A DNA stretch of 64,000 nt from Nageia nagi (lineage: Eukaryota; Pinophyta): NCBI GenBank assembly GCA_050084985.1, contig JBITNC010000001.1:178746001-178810000 (forward strand), given 5' to 3'. The position numbers and the translations under genes are program-made. The notes under the pieces were generated by a model, which made no database searches, was not told the origin of the DNA, and saw only the letters and a list, made by a program, of their open reading frames with translations. Positions 1-12,635 of the stretch are shown here, piece after piece (positions within the stretch are counted from its first letter, which is position 1; each line of letters opens with the position of its first letter).

Positions 1-2290
1 GTAGAGGCTAAAGCATTCCTAGGATCCCCACTATCTCACCTTTTTGATGTTGACAAACATCATAGTCTGATACAAATTTAATGATATCTTGTTTCATAGC
101 TTACCAATAGAAGGAACGAAGCACATGTTGATAGGTTTTCAAAAATATAGATTGTCTAGTTGTTAGTGTCACATGTAACTCTTGGAGTATCTATTCTCAA
201 CATGTAGAATTTATCAGTAAGGCAACATGACCTTTGAATCTTAGAATTCCATCAACTTAGTAAAAGGAGGGATTACGAGTTGGATTAGTGTTTGTGAGAT
301 ATTGTCCTAAAATTGTTCTTGTTTGACCTGATTGAACCATTAAGGAATAGGGGAGGAAAGAGCTTGTAATGCTACAGGTTCCTTGAATTTATGAAACAAG
401 GCATTAGCTACCACATTGTCATTACCTTTTTGTATACAATTTCATAGTCATAACCCAAAAGTTTTGGAATCCTTTTCTTTATTCGAGGGTGGAGATGCAT
501 TGTTCCAAGAAGTATTTCAAGCTATGATGATCTATTAGAATGATGAAATGATGACCAATGAGGTAGGGTATCTAAGGTTGAATAGCATGGATGATTTCCA
601 TCATTTCTTTTTCATAGGTGGATTTGGCTAGATTTTGACCTAAAAGAGCATTGCTTGTAAATGCCAAGGTTCATCCTTCCTACATTAATACAGCTCCAAG
701 TCCCTAAGGCATCACTTTCAATGATGAAAGTTTTAGAAAAGTTTGGCATAGCCAATACTGGGGTTGAGCACATGGCAACCTTTAGTTGATGAAAAGGTTC
801 TTTGATGGCTGCTGACCAATTGAAAGCATTCTTTTTCAATAGAGTGGTGAGGTGAGTTACAATTTTATCATAATCCTTCACAAATTTATGGTAATAGCTT
901 ATCAATCCTAAAAACCTCATAGGCCTTTCATTGATCTGGGCAAGGTCTAAGTTTGCATGTCCTCAATCTTAATGGGGTCCACCTTAACACCTTCCTTTGA
1001 GATGATGTGTCCAAGGTATTCAAGCTCTTGAAAACCAAAACAAAATTTAGAGTGCTTAGCATACAAGTGGTTTTCCTAGAGAAGTTGCAGTGTTTGGTCT
1101 AGATGGGCCAAGTGGTCCTCCCAAGTTTTGTTGTAGATCAAACTATCATCAAATAAAACTAAAATGAATTTGCAAATTAGAGGGTGGAATACTCAATTCA
1201 TCAAACTTTAAAATGTAGATGGTGCATTGGTCAGGCCAAATGGCATTACAAGGAACCCATAATGGCCTTCATGAGTGGAGAAAGTCATTTTAGGAATATC
1301 CTCTTCATGTAGCTAGATTTGATGATATCCTAATTGAAGGTCTAATTTGGAGAAGTATTTTGCACCATGAAGTTCATCCAATAATTCATATATGATAAGG
1401 ATGGGAAACTTGTCCTTTATGGTGATTTTGTTTAGGGCTCATAAAGCGATGCACATTCACCAAGATCCATCTTTTTTATGCACCAATAGAACCATAGAGG
1501 CTTAAGGACTCATTCTGGGATGGATGATACTAATTTGCAACATGTCATCAACCAACTTTTCTATTTCATCCTTTTGCAGGCAAGGATAAGGATAGGGTCA
1601 AATGTTGGGTGGTTGACTTCCTAGAATCAATTGAATTGCATGGTCATGAGGGTGGTTGAGGGGCAAGCCATTAGGTTCTTCTAAAATATTGTCATGATAA
1701 GTGAGCACTTGTTGTAGCTCTTGTACTTCAAGTAGTTCTTCCATGGCTGGTTGAAGCGCAAAGAGTTGTCCCACCATTCCTTTACCTCCTTTTTTCAATA
1801 ATTTCTCCATATGGTGAGAACTAATTATTTTGTATTATCCTATCTGAAGTCCTTTGAGACTATATTTGTGGTCATCAATCTTGAATTGCATCTAGAGCTC
1901 TCAAAAATCCTAAAAAATGGGACCTAATGTCATCAACCACTATATACCAAGGACTATATCACATCCACCTAATGGTAGAGCATACATATCACTTTGCATC
2001 TTATAATCCCCTATACTAAGTTTGATATTTTGACATTATCCTTTGCAAGCAATTTTGCCTCCATTATTGATTATAACCTAAAAATTATTTTGTGGGTAGA
2101 TATAGGTGTGGTTCTTTTTGTCCACGTTAGGATCCACAGAATTATGAGTGCTACCTAAATCTAGCAATACTATCAACATTTGGTCCTTAAAATATCCCTT
2201 GAATTTTATTTTCTATGGAGAATTAAACCCATAGAGTGCATTGTAAGAAATTTCAAGTACAATTTCATGGGGTTGTTCTTACTCATCTTC
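1..2290 (-). pseudogene. pol of element F (protease, RT, RNase H, start of integrase)
   Basis: Pieces read on the minus strand in order. Retropepsin is near 2140-2170 with DLGSTH, where the family usually has DSGSTH. RT has a VHKKDGSW block near 1450-1480, [11 protein letters not shown] near 1210-1250 and the catalytic block as FDDSLIY near 1130-1165. The RT connection and RNase H start (MRFLGLISYYHKF) lie at 612-920. The H2C2 zinc-binding part of integrase is at 1-200, with ELH, KTYQHV and a C-x2-C-like CQ ending. Stops interrupt it, for example in the FYW-x-AMKQD block near 95. Frames shift several times. The family role is copying element RNA to DNA and integrating it; this copy is dead. 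Confidence 0.88.
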
Positions 2291-3265
2291 AACGTCCTCC
2301 ACTGCATCCTTAGTGGTATCATCAGAGGGTTCCTTAGGTGCTTGTGCAACTAATGCATATAGTTTGTAGGTAGTATAATGATGACTCAATGCAAATTTCT
2401 CATCACAATTATAGCAAATTCCTTTCTTCTTTCATTCCTCCATCTTGGCAGGTGTTAATCTCTTAATCGGTAAGGAATGTACTGGCTTTGAGCCTCCTTG
2501 AGAAGGTTGTGATTTCCAAGTGGGATGCTTAGTATGTTGATGTTGTGCATTGGCTTTATCTTTCACCAACTTGGTAAGTCCTATTGCAGCCATCATGGTA
2601 TCTGGTTTAAACATTTTTACTTCTACGTGAATGTTTGCCTTCAACCCACTAATGAAATAACTATGATAAAATGCATCATCAAGTCCTTCCATATGGTTGG
2701 CTAATTTCTCAAATTCTATTTGATATTCTCTAACTGTGGTTGTTTGGTGCAATTTGGTAAGTGCATCAATGAAATCTTCAAATTCACTTGGGCCAAATCT
2801 GATAAGGAGGTTTTTGGTAAAGTCCCCCCAAGATGGGGCTACATGTGCTTTTTGGGCCCATTGGTACAATTGAATAGCTTCATGTTCAAGATGAAATGAG
2901 GTAAGATTGACTTTTTGATCATCAAGAATTTGATTTAGAGAAAAATACTGCTCAACCTGATACGCCCAACTGGTAGGATCATCACCATCAAATCTTGGGA
3001 AGTCTATTTTCATTGTTCATAAAAGAATAAAGGTTTGTTGTAGTATGGAGGAGTTATTGAACCCTTTCCTAGTGTAGGGTTTAGATTCACTTGTAGTATT
3101 TTGTTCAAGCTCTTGAACCTTTCATATCATCTTAATATAGGCTTGATGTATTGTTTCCACTATACTATGTATCTTTGGCAGAGAATGGGTTTCCATTTGT
3201 GTTGTTAAAGTCTCTAATTGTTTCAAAATCTTATCTGTATCCATGGATCTTCGATCATCTACCAT
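2290..3265 (-). pseudogene. gag of element F
   Basis: The frame starts at an ATG at 3265 (MVDDRRSMDTDK). It runs through an N-terminal region with two in-frame stops and then stays open from 3013 to 2432 (193 residues). That open part is a typical retrotransposon gag domain, with FPRFDGDDPTSWAYQVEQYF near its start and the conserved LTKLHQTTTVREYQIEFE stretch in the middle. A zinc knuckle with CYNCDEKF follows at about 2395-2425, after a frame change. Gag packages element RNA into virus-like particles. Stops before and after the open stretch mean it is not made as a full protein. Confidence 0.85.
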
Positions 3266-3289
3266 CTTGCTATTTCAAGAGCTACTATT

Positions 3290-3467
3290 TTTAGAAACTA
3301 AAAAAAGTGTGTGGGTGCTATATATAAAAATGATCAACACAAAAAAATAATCACAATGGGATAGGTTCCAAAATGCTGATTTTTGGAAACTAAAAAAGTG
3401 TATGGGTGCTATACATCGAAACGATTAGCAAAAAAAAATAATCACAATGGGATAGGTCCCAAAATGA
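3290..3467. repeat. tandem duplication, unit about 88-90 bp
   Basis: Two neighbouring copies begin at about 3290 and 3380. Both contain a GAAACTAAAAAA start, a GTGTRTGGGTGCTATA block and an AATCACAATGGGATAGGT block. They lie in the leader of element F, between gag and the palindrome array. Confidence 0.85.
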
Positions 3468-3491
3468 TGTTTTTATTTTTTTTAGAACACA

Positions 3492-3681
3492 AGTCGCTTC
3501 GATCTTTTGGGCTACAAGTCACTCCTACCTTTCAAGTTACAAGTTGCTCTGACCTTTCAAGCTATAAGTCGCTCCAACCTTTCAAGCTTAGTCGCTCTAA
3601 GCCTTCTAGTTACAAATCACTTTGACCTTTTGAGTTCAAATTGCTCTGATTTTTTAAGTTTTTAGTCGCTTCGACCTTTCC
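3492..3681. repeat. leader array of 8 short inverted repeats, about 25-bp period
   Basis: Units begin at 3492, 3517, 3542, 3567, 3590, 3615, 3639 and 3664. Each carries a core like GTCGCTTCGAC, an inverted repeat GTCG/CGAC around three bases, followed by a CTTTCAAG-type spacer. The array lies directly inside the primer-binding site of element F. Leader position and unit number match the arrays in elements B and D. Confidence 0.85.
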
Positions 3682-3700
3682 CATAGATGCCAAAATCAAT

Positions 3701-3712
3701 GCTCTGATACTA
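3701..3712 (-). other. primer-binding site of element F (initiator tRNA-Met type)
   Basis: The minus strand reads TAGTATCAGAGC two bases inside the LTR. The common plant site complementary to initiator tRNA-Met is TGGTATCAGAGC, so one base differs. It fixes the orientation of the element and the inner edge of its 5' LTR. Confidence 0.85.
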
Positions 3713-3714
3713 GA

Positions 3715-4085
3715 TGTTAGGAACTTGTAAGTTCCATAAAGGGATTCACATAGAATATAGAAATTTTGAACATCAACAAGCATTCAATATCACAATGGAA
3801 CATAATAATAATAGATCAAAATAACAAAAAGCTAAAATGAAGCATGGGCCTCTTCGAGGGGGCTACCTCCTATTTAGCTCTAAATAATATAATTTTCAAG
3901 ATGTTTACAAATGACATCATAATAAGTATTTATAATCTGCCTACCCTAACCCTAATTTAGTCGCTCCATATAAAATGGTAGTTCACCTTACAAATATGTC
4001 ATCCCTTAATATTTAACAAAAGCTTATAGTCTAATTAAATAAACCAATATAGCCTAATTAAATGTTAGGATGTAAGATCCTAACA
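3715..4085 (-). repeat. 5' LTR of element F
   Basis: The 371-bp LTR is bounded by the perfect 8-bp inverted repeat TGTTAGGA / TCCTAACA and lies two bases from the primer-binding site. The partner LTR and the second target duplication are left of the window. Confidence 0.85.
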
Positions 4086-4090
4086 AAGGG

Positions 4091-5229
4091 TAGATTACTT
4101 AAGCAAAGAAGAAGACTAATCCTTCAAGAACAAGAGTTTAGTGGGGAAGTGATTTCACAAGTTGGGAAGGAACTTAAGATTCAACATATAAGTATCCAAT
4201 AAGAGAGTGAGGAATTGTCTATAGAAGAAGAACAAGAAGTAGTAGGGAGAACCAAAATTCAAGTAATAAAGGGAGGTGTAGCAGGGTACTCAATAACAGC
4301 TATCCCTAAAACCAAGGTTTCTTCTAGGATCCCCATGCATAAGTTAGGTAAGAAATCTACAACAAAAAAGTTGATTACAAAGGAATAGGACTAGGAACAA
4401 TAATCAAAGTCTCTTTTTAATATTGTTCAAATAGCTAGACAAGTATTATAAAGGATTATAGACTACTTGAAAGATGATCAAAAGGGAACCATTCATATTG
4501 AAAAAGGTAAGAATAATAAGAAAGTATCTTTTGCTTCAAAGAATATCAATGCAGAAAGCTCTCCAAGTTTGGATAAGGAGAATGTATCAAAGTTAGAATA
4601 GGAGGATAAAAAACACCTAAAACTCTTTGGGACTTTTGTAGATATCACAACTTCAAGGGAGATAACGAGTATGATTAGAAACAGGAATGTAAAGACCCAA
4701 GCATCTTAGGAAGGATATAGAATACACACCATTAGTGATCAACACAAAAAAGGAATTCAAGAGGAAGTTCTGGATAATATCTTTAAGGGGAAAAGGAATT
4801 TGGTGCTAGAAAGTGATAATGAAGGTTCGTGCAAATAAAGAAAGATCTGAGTAATTAATCTAGAGGAGAAAACTTCCCCTAAGGAATTTAGGATTAGAGA
4901 GATTAGCAAAATATTAAAGAAGAATAAAAATGGTAGGAAGATGGATGAATAGGATTTAAAATGAGCAAAGAAAGTCATTGAGGCCCTTGATGCTCATTCG
5001 TAAAGTGTTGATATTGAAGAAAAGGGGCTGAAGTAGGGTAAGCCTGAGCAAGTGAAGGCAATGGAAGGTCAAAGAAGGAAAATATTTAGCAAAAAAATTC
5101 ACAATAAGATGTTAGCTCAAGCGATCTATAGGAATGGTGAGCATAGTCCAAAATATGATGAGTTAGGGGTAAGCCTAGGATTTAAGGAAGTCATGTTAAA
5201 GAAGAATTACAATCATTTCTACAAATAAA
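4091..5229 (+). pseudogene. decayed 380-codon frame, basic, unrecognised
   Basis: One plus-strand frame can be followed from 4091 to a TAA at about 5227 without a frameshift, although 13 in-frame stops break it. Between stops the translation is highly charged and rich in K, E, S and Q, for example EELSIEEEQEVVGRTKIQV, EEKTSPKEFRIREISKILKK and LGVSLGFKEVMLKKNYN. Most stops can be explained as C-to-T or G-to-A changes of Gln, Arg or Trp codons. I recognise no domain. A gag-like or LINE ORF1-like protein of a transposon is possible, because F inserted at its start and more decayed coding follows. The function is unknown. Confidence 0.6.
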
Positions 5230-6600
5230 ACTATAAAAAGTAGAGTTCTTACCTAAGATGTAGTGCAGGGTGATGGATAGAAGATTGTAGTAGAGGACCT
5301 AAAGCTTTTGTTTATTTGATATCTATTTGTTTTGAATTGATACAGTTAACAAGTTGTTTAGCTCTATTTATTTCTTTGTTATCTAGAAGTATTTTTAGTA
5401 GTGTTCGAAGTTAAATAGGCTATAAGATCTTTTTAAATATTACTAGTTGGGCCTTCTTAATACATTACTTTGGTTCTCATAACAAAGAAGAGTTTCTAAT
5501 TTAGTGATGGAGTTTATTTTTATATGCAAAAGTAGGACTATAGATAGAAGTCATATGTGCTTGTCAACCTTCTATTGTAAAAGGTTTGTGAAGATCCTTA
5601 TAAACTTCACTTTTTTATTAATACAAAATTAGCCCATTAATAAAACAATGGTAAAAACAAGGCATTATAGGAGCAATAGCAGGGGTATAAGAGGTAACAT
5701 ATTCGGATGAGGTAATAACATATTTGGATGAGGCAATGAACTCATAAGAGGTAGAAGATGAAGTGGTAAAAAGCATCCCTACCCCCCTCCTCCACACGAG
5801 CAGAAAAGAGGAAGGAGAAAAGTTTGATATTAGGCTCAAGGAATTATAAGGTAGAAGAGGCCAAGATAAATCACAAACTATTGATAGAATTGTATCAAAG
5901 CTTGAAAACCATGATGGCATGCTTGAACCTACTAGCAATGAAAATAAAAATGCATATTAAGGTATTATTAGAGTTTATGAACTAAGCTAATGAAGGGGAG
6001 AAAGGGGAATTGTTTAAGTCTAAGGACAAAAGAAAATGTTAAATTGTATGTTTCTATTAAGTTTTTTTATGTTTATAATTTTTTCCAAGCTTTAATGACA
6101 AGTAAGTTGTATTTAGATAACTATATGTGAAGGGTACTGCTTGCATAGGCCAATCTTATACAACCTATTTTGTAAAGGTTTGAAGACCTAAATACCAACA
6201 AGACTCATACTAAAAAAATAATGATATCATGTTATCTTAGATTGTTGTATGTCATTTTATTATTATACTTTTCAAGCTCTTATGCCATATTAACTATATA
6301 CTTATCACAAGAAGTGGGTTATGAGTAAATAATCAATTTAGAGGACTAAGGGAGCCACCTCGCATATAAGGAGAATTCCTTTAATTGTAATTAGCAATGG
6401 AATAGAATTGGAAGAGGTCCCATGGTAGGATATCACAAGGATGATTACCCCAAAATCAATTCATATTATGAAAATACAAACTGATCCCCAAGCTAGCGGA
6501 ATGACCACGCTTCAAGTGTGTGAATTGTCAATTATTTTTATTTCTTAAGGAGACAATTTTCAAGGTGATGAAGATATGATTTTAGGAGCATATGGGTGAA
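5230..6600. other. no clear gene; noncoding or strongly decayed
   Basis: After the decayed frame the sequence turns AT-rich, with a TTTTTATTAATACAAAAT stretch near 5610 that looks like a 3' end. Only short broken frames follow, for example near 5650-5940. I see no recognisable domain. Confidence 0.5.
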
Positions 6601-8480
6601 ATCATGGTTATTATTAGGAAGGAAAGATCAATTAGGCCATTAAGGAAGGTATTTTCCTTTATTAGCACTTGTCTTCCTCCCCAAAATCTAATCTTTATGG
6701 AAGGAAATTGAGAATCAAGAAATTCTTATTAGGAAATTTGTAGAGAGGGGATATATAGATATCATAGGAATATCACATAGTGACTTATTGAAATATAAAT
6801 ACTTGCAACTAGAGCCTTTAAAGATCTTGATGGGAGATGATATGAAGGAGTTCCTATAGACAACAAGTTACTAGGAAATTTTGAATTTATCTAAAGGCTT
6901 CGAACTAGAAGTGATGAATCAATTGGCTTCAGGCTAGAAGGAAGCAAATGCATCTATAGGTTCTTTCAACTTCAAGATTAACCTATCTTTTTTGACAAAA
7001 ATTCCAAAGCTTGTGAATATTGAAGTGAAATTTTGAAAGATAAACAACCACTAGCAATGGAGATGAACTTCCTTATAAAGAGTTGATTCTCTGATAATCC
7101 TTACCAAACTATGATCAAAGATTATAGGAATAATTATGAATTACTTTAGCCTAGATACAAAAATAACCTAAGTGTATAGGTACCATTTGGCGCTTCTTAT
7201 TAGCATGCCATGGGAAAAGAGAATCAATGTTCCTTATTTCATTTTCAATGAACTAGAGAGGGATATAAAAGATTTTTAAAGGGGAAAACTAAGTTTATGT
7301 TACATAAAGGTCTAGTTTAGGTGGTATGTAAATATATTATGCATACTCTAGGGCATACCAGTGGCCTAAAAGATTTAGAACCTTGTAAAAAGAAAAAATG
7401 GAGGTGTCTCCCAAAGGTGATGGAGGATTCTATGCTTACACTAGTTAAAGAAGAAGAGAAAAGAGTTCTTGTGGAATATAGTTGGGAGTTGAATTCATCA
7501 AGGAAGAGTAGACTTCATAAGAAGTATCCCAAGATAGTGGTGGATGTCAAAGAAGGGTTGGAAGCAACCTGATAACGAGGAAAAGAAAAAGTGGCCAAGT
7601 GGATTCAAGGTATTGTGGAAGATGAAAATATTGTAGGAACTCATGAAGTTAGGAATGGGCTTTAAAAAGCTTAAGAACCAAACTTTCCTAAAGGTGGCCA
7701 AGCAATTGGACAAGATCAAGATCATGATAGAGGGAGGTCTAAGTGAGTAAAACTTGTGTATTTTATTTTTAATAAGTTTTAACTAAGTGCATTAGTAGTT
7801 TTTTTTATTAAATTATGATATAGAATGAAGGTTTAGCCTTCCTTTTTTTATAAATATAAAGAAGAATCATGGAAAATGATAAACAATTATCTTTTTATTG
7901 AAGTGTAGAGGTTTTCTAGGATGCTCTACCTTAACCATAGTCAAAAGTAGTAGGGATTGTAATTGACTACTTCATCATAGACACCCAATTGACTTGGGTG
8001 CATGACTATCACCTAGTCATTCTCAACAACATAGGATGGAGGAAGAGGTTTAATATCCCATATTTTCTCTTCAAGGGAATTGGAGAAGTTGGTAAAGTAT
8101 TTCAAAAGTGGAAAAACGAAATATGCACTTTCATTAAGGTCTATTTCTATTCAATGCAAAATTTATTCCCAAGAGTAAGAATAGAAAAGGAGATTTGAGT
8201 TGAAGGGGATCTAAACATAAAGTAAGAATATTAGAGAGGAAGCATGAGACTAAGGAATCCTCTTACTACAGTTCTCCAATATCCCTAGAGAGAAGAGGGT
8301 TGGGGAGAAGAAGCAACAAATGAAAAGTGGTGGAGATTTATTATCCCTAGAGCTAAGAATGCTATGATTTTAGCTTATAGCCAAAATGAATATTGTGTTA
8401 GCCCAGGTCAATAGAGTTCAAAGTCTTTTGCATGTGGAGCTAGAATGTTAGTTGGGACCTATGTTGGTGAATGTTGGTAT
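6600..8480 (+). pseudogene. decayed coding region with a duplicated module, unrecognised
   Basis: Broken plus-strand frames give coherent stretches such as GYIDIIGISHSDLLKYKYLQ near 6750-6810, NQLASG and INLSFLTKIPKLVNIEVKF near 6920-7040, and a basic stretch with KLGMGFKKLKNQTFLKVAKQ near 7640-7700. A module of about 60 residues occurs twice. At about 7140-7310 it reads ...YRYHLALLISMPWEKRINVPYF, and at 7950-8195 it reads TWVHDYHLVILNN followed by WRKRFNIPYFLF. The second copy is open for 69 residues. I do not recognise the family. The context of retroelements suggests a transposon protein, but this is inference. Confidence 0.5.
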
Positions 8481-8499
8481 ATTCTATATGTTGTAATTA

Positions 8500-11400
8500 T
8501 TGTTGCTATGTTATTTTATCATGTGTAATTGCTATGGTCTGTAGTATTTTGTATCTTTATAGATATAAAGGTAGGTAATAAAGGTTGTGTAGCACCTAAG
8601 GAACCTACTAGGTTTTTATAATTGGGCTTAGATGATAATTTTGAACAAATTTGTATGTAATTGGTTATTGGTTCCATAAAAACCACCTTCTAATATTACC
8701 AAAAGAAAAAAAACTTCACATGTCATGGAAATTTTTTCTTTAATGATAGAACTTTATCATTATTAAGTTTTATATTTCAACTATGTAAATAAATACAAAT
8801 ATATTTTAGCTTAATTTTATTATACAAGCATACCTTCTTTCTTTTATTATGAGTTAGGTACACGTCAAAATCAACTATTACAATTATGATCATAATGGTT
8901 TTCTTCTTACAATAAATAAATATAAAATATTTATAAAATAAAGACTATTTTTACCATAAAAAATTGGATTGAACTATAAGAAAACATGTTCAATATTTTT
9001 GCATGTATTAGATTATGTTAATTGTTCCTTAGTTTACAAAAGAAACATATCTTAAACAAAAAAGTATTTATTTTGAAAATGAAATAAAAATGTGGAACAC
9101 ATCTTGCTAGAATTTTTTAGCAATTATAAGCTATTTCTTTATTTTTCAACCATCAAAATACTCTCTTAAAAGAAATGTACATGGACATATTAATATTTTT
9201 AGAAGAATATGATCTTATTTTGTCTAAGGCCATCAATTTAAGGTTTAGTGCACCTAAGAATTTTTTTTTTTAAATCTATGTTTAGCATTTATAATTATTA
9301 AATACATAAATAAAACCTTATAGATCATATGTATTGAATCATCATATTGAAATCTTTTATTCAAATCGTCATCCTTGATTGAGTGGGTTACAAATCTTAA
9401 TCAAAAGCCTATTTGCGTCTATACAATATGGTACAATTTATCTAATGCTTTTGTACCAAGTTTTTTTCATAATGTACATTATTCTTATGATCAAATTCTA
9501 ATATGGTTTTTAATTGTCAAATGTGATTGATAACTTAATATATGGAATAATCTTTGAAATCATATATCTACCTTAGTTGTTGGCTACAATATAGAATGAG
9601 AGGATTTAAAACTATAAAAGTTTGGTATTATTATTTTTTAAGTTGTCAATTACATAATATATATAATAAATCTTTCAAATAAAGTGTAAAAGTCATATAT
9701 ATCCCCTAAGAGCTTAGATCAAAATGATTTAAAATAAAATATAAATAAAGATTTATCAAGTAATTATATATCAAAATCTTATATATATATATATAAAGTT
9801 GTCATTTGAAAATTATTAAATTATTTTTTTAAAACTAATTTTTCATAAATATGGAAACATTAAACTTTTGCATTCAAAAGTATGTTATTAGCTTTTCTCA
9901 AATATTGTACGTTGAAGACTTACATATATTTGTTATTATTTAGAGTTCATTTCTTCTTCAAGTTTGTACATAAAATTATTTCTTTTTGGTTCATGATGGG
10001 TATTAAGGGTGATTCATTAATAAGATTAAACTTCACTCTTACAAGTTAGTTGGATAAACTCTTACATAGTACAATTAAATAAAGATATCATACTTGGGAA
10101 ACCTTTTGAAGTTGTATATCATATGTTTCTAATTGAAGATAAGTGTCTTATTTCTAGTATTCATATACACTCAAATATAAGCCATCATTGATAATTTCTT
10201 ATATATTATTTAATATTATTTATTACAATAAGTCATTATACTTTGTGTGGTATATTTAAAATATTTTAAGTGACATGATAAGGTCTACTTTTTAGCTTTG
10301 TTATTTCACACACACATGCACACACACACACATATCCAAGGGAGTCACTTAGTAGAAAACCTTCAAAACAAATGCGAAAATGGGCTTCTTAAAAAAATAA
10401 ATCCCTATTTTTAAAATTTACCATCTTCCCTTTAAATTTATTAAACCCATCATGGTAAACCCCTATATAATAAATAATAACCCTTTTCTTTAAACTTACC
10501 ACTCCACCCCCCTTTTTTAAAGTATAATATTTTGCATGACTTTTAAATACCCCTACCCCCTCCCTTTATAAAATACTTACTAATATATTGATGGCTCAAT
10601 TAGATATTAAAAATACCCCATGTATTTTCACATGTGGTATTTACCATTTCCTAATAGTGACTCTCCCAAGATATATATAGAGTCTTCTTTCACATGAATA
10701 ACAATTGATAAAATTATTTGTATCTCTAATTGGAGTCTTTATCATATTTATGATCATCATTATGTTATCCCACCAACATCATATGCTTATGAAGATAGTA
10801 AGTATGTTGTAGAAGATTTTTCTTTATTTATGAAATGGTTAATTGAGAAACATGCCTCCAAATAATTCTTATGTTTAGAGATTGAAATATGAAGGATAGA
10901 GTGAAATGCCTATAAGGTCAATGATTTATACAGACCATTGACCATCATTATGATGGAAGAAGATTATCAAATCATTTAAACTTTGTTAGTGTAAGCCTAA
11001 CCATCTCACAATAATTATATTTTAGATAACAATTGATCATTATTTTATCATGCATGTGCTCTCTAACCTATGTTATAACATGTGATTATTATTTTTATCT
11101 AATTTTAAGATTAGGTAAATATTCATAATCTAGAGATTTTTGTTTTCGTTGCTACTAGAAAAATGCATATCATAATAGTTGTTCTCATAACTTGTACATA
11201 CATTCTTAATCAATTATATCATATGTTATGTATTATTCCTCTTTTGTAATGAATTGAGACTTATCTCTTTCCGCTTTATCTATGTATTTCAATATGTGTA
11301 TAATCTAAATAACTATATAAAATAACTTATGTTATTTGAATTATGTTCTATTTAAACTTACTCAACTTTGTACAAAAGATCAAATTTAATCAAACAACAT

Positions 11401-12050
11401 TTAAATTTGATATTTTCTATAACATATTTCAAACTATATTGAAAATATATATCTCCTATTTTTACTATTTAATTCAAATGCTAATACAAAATAATATATT
11501 TGTAATAAATAATATTTTACTAAAATAAATTTATTTTATTAATGAATAGTTTTAAATATTTCTAAAATTGAATAAAATATATTTATTATTCTATTATAAT
11601 ATTTATTTATGATATTAACTAATATTAAAATGTTGAATAACAGTAAGTATAATGGTATATAAAAGATGATGTTCCAATAAAAGCTAAGTTAACCTATAGA
11701 CAAATAAATACTTAAATGTTATATGGAATGACTTCATAAGAAATAATCTCATAGTATAAGTTAATTGGTTTTATAAGATTTTATTATTTTATACCCTAGT
11801 TTTTATAGTTTAGTGATTTTTTTTTTAATAGAATCCATAGCTTCATTAATTCAAACTATTTATACTAAATTTACAGTTTTGATTCTAAAAATTAGATCGA
11901 TGATATTTTAAAAACAACAAATCTATCTCCCTCCAATCATTATTATCATCCCCACCATACCTTACCCTAGTCAATCTCTTATGGAAGCTTTATTGTTGCA
12001 ATAAATCTAAATTCCAAAAAACCTAAAGCCCGTGTTGGTAATGGATCGTA
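8500..12050. other. AT-rich intergenic stretch
   Basis: Very AT-rich sequence with only chance frames (the longest at 11343-11528, made of F, I, N, L and Y). It holds a short (TA) run at about 9782-9796 and a C-rich patch at 10500-10565. I see no gene, LTR edge or RNA gene. Confidence 0.6.
10307..10332. repeat. (CA)n microsatellite
   Basis: An almost pure CA run of 26 bases, broken once by TG. Confidence 0.9.
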
Positions 12051-12053
12051 TTT

Positions 12054-12480
12054 TATTATGTTTTAAGTGTCCAAAATACACCAGAGATAAGATCAACTAA
12101 AGGACCCAGCCTACCCAAAGACAACACATCCATATTGATCAACGCACATTTGTATGGCTCCCAACAGTCTACTACAAGGCTTAAAAGATGCCTAAGAGCC
12201 TCATTGTTCATGTCTCCACTTTATGTAAACCAAAACAATCTCAAGAATTATTTGAAATAGATGGGGCAACATGCCCTTGTCATCGCTAGACCTCCCCAAA
12301 AAGCTAAACCTGCTCTAGGATGATTTTGGGCAACTTCTTCCACCTGAAATACTATATCATCTAGTGCTCTAAATTATAACTCTGTATTGTGCATTAGCCT
12401 TAGTTTATTCAATCCTAATATTGGCCACATAATCCAAAGCGTCAAAAACCACTTTTCTATCCTTTGGTGACACAGAAAAA
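12054..12480 (-). pseudogene. unrecognised gene fragment
   Basis: The minus strand between about 12376 and 12060 holds a coherent frame with only two internal stops. Readable pieces include RALDDIVFQVEEVAQNHPRA, SGDMNNEALRHLLSLVVDCW and INMDVLSLGRLGPLVDLISG. Upstream, another frame (KVVFDALDYVANIRIE near 12460-12410) also looks coding, which would imply a frameshift. Base composition is less AT-rich than the flanks. It starts 156 bp downstream of the gulonolactone oxidase poly(A) signal and has the same orientation. I do not recognise the protein. It could be a captured gene fragment or a transposon remnant. Confidence 0.35.
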
Positions 12481-12635
12481 GATAAAAGCATTCATAGGCC
12501 CTTATATCTATTCTACCTCTTGTTTCTACTAGTCGCTAACATAGCACTGTACTAAAGTTGAATCCTAGGCAAAATTGACCGGCAGACCAACCCAAGTACA
12601 ACTAAACATGTCGTAGAAAGATGAGTGCAATGCCA

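Larger units (their letters stand above)
1..4085 (-). mobile_element. Ty3/gypsy LTR retrotransposon F, 5' part, decayed
   Basis: Reading the minus strand from 4085 downward gives the order LTR, primer-binding site, repeat-rich leader, gag, zinc knuckle, retropepsin, reverse transcriptase, RNase H and the zinc-binding start of integrase. The element leaves the window at base 1, so the integrase core and 3' LTR are missing. Stops and frameshifts are scattered through pol, so it cannot move by itself. The CCHC-like knuckle, the DLGSTH protease motif and the order RT-RNase H-INT place it in Ty3/gypsy. It looks chromovirus-like, but no chromodomain can be seen because that end is outside. The base after the LTR begins decayed coding sequence of another kind, so F may have inserted into it. 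Confidence 0.88.
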
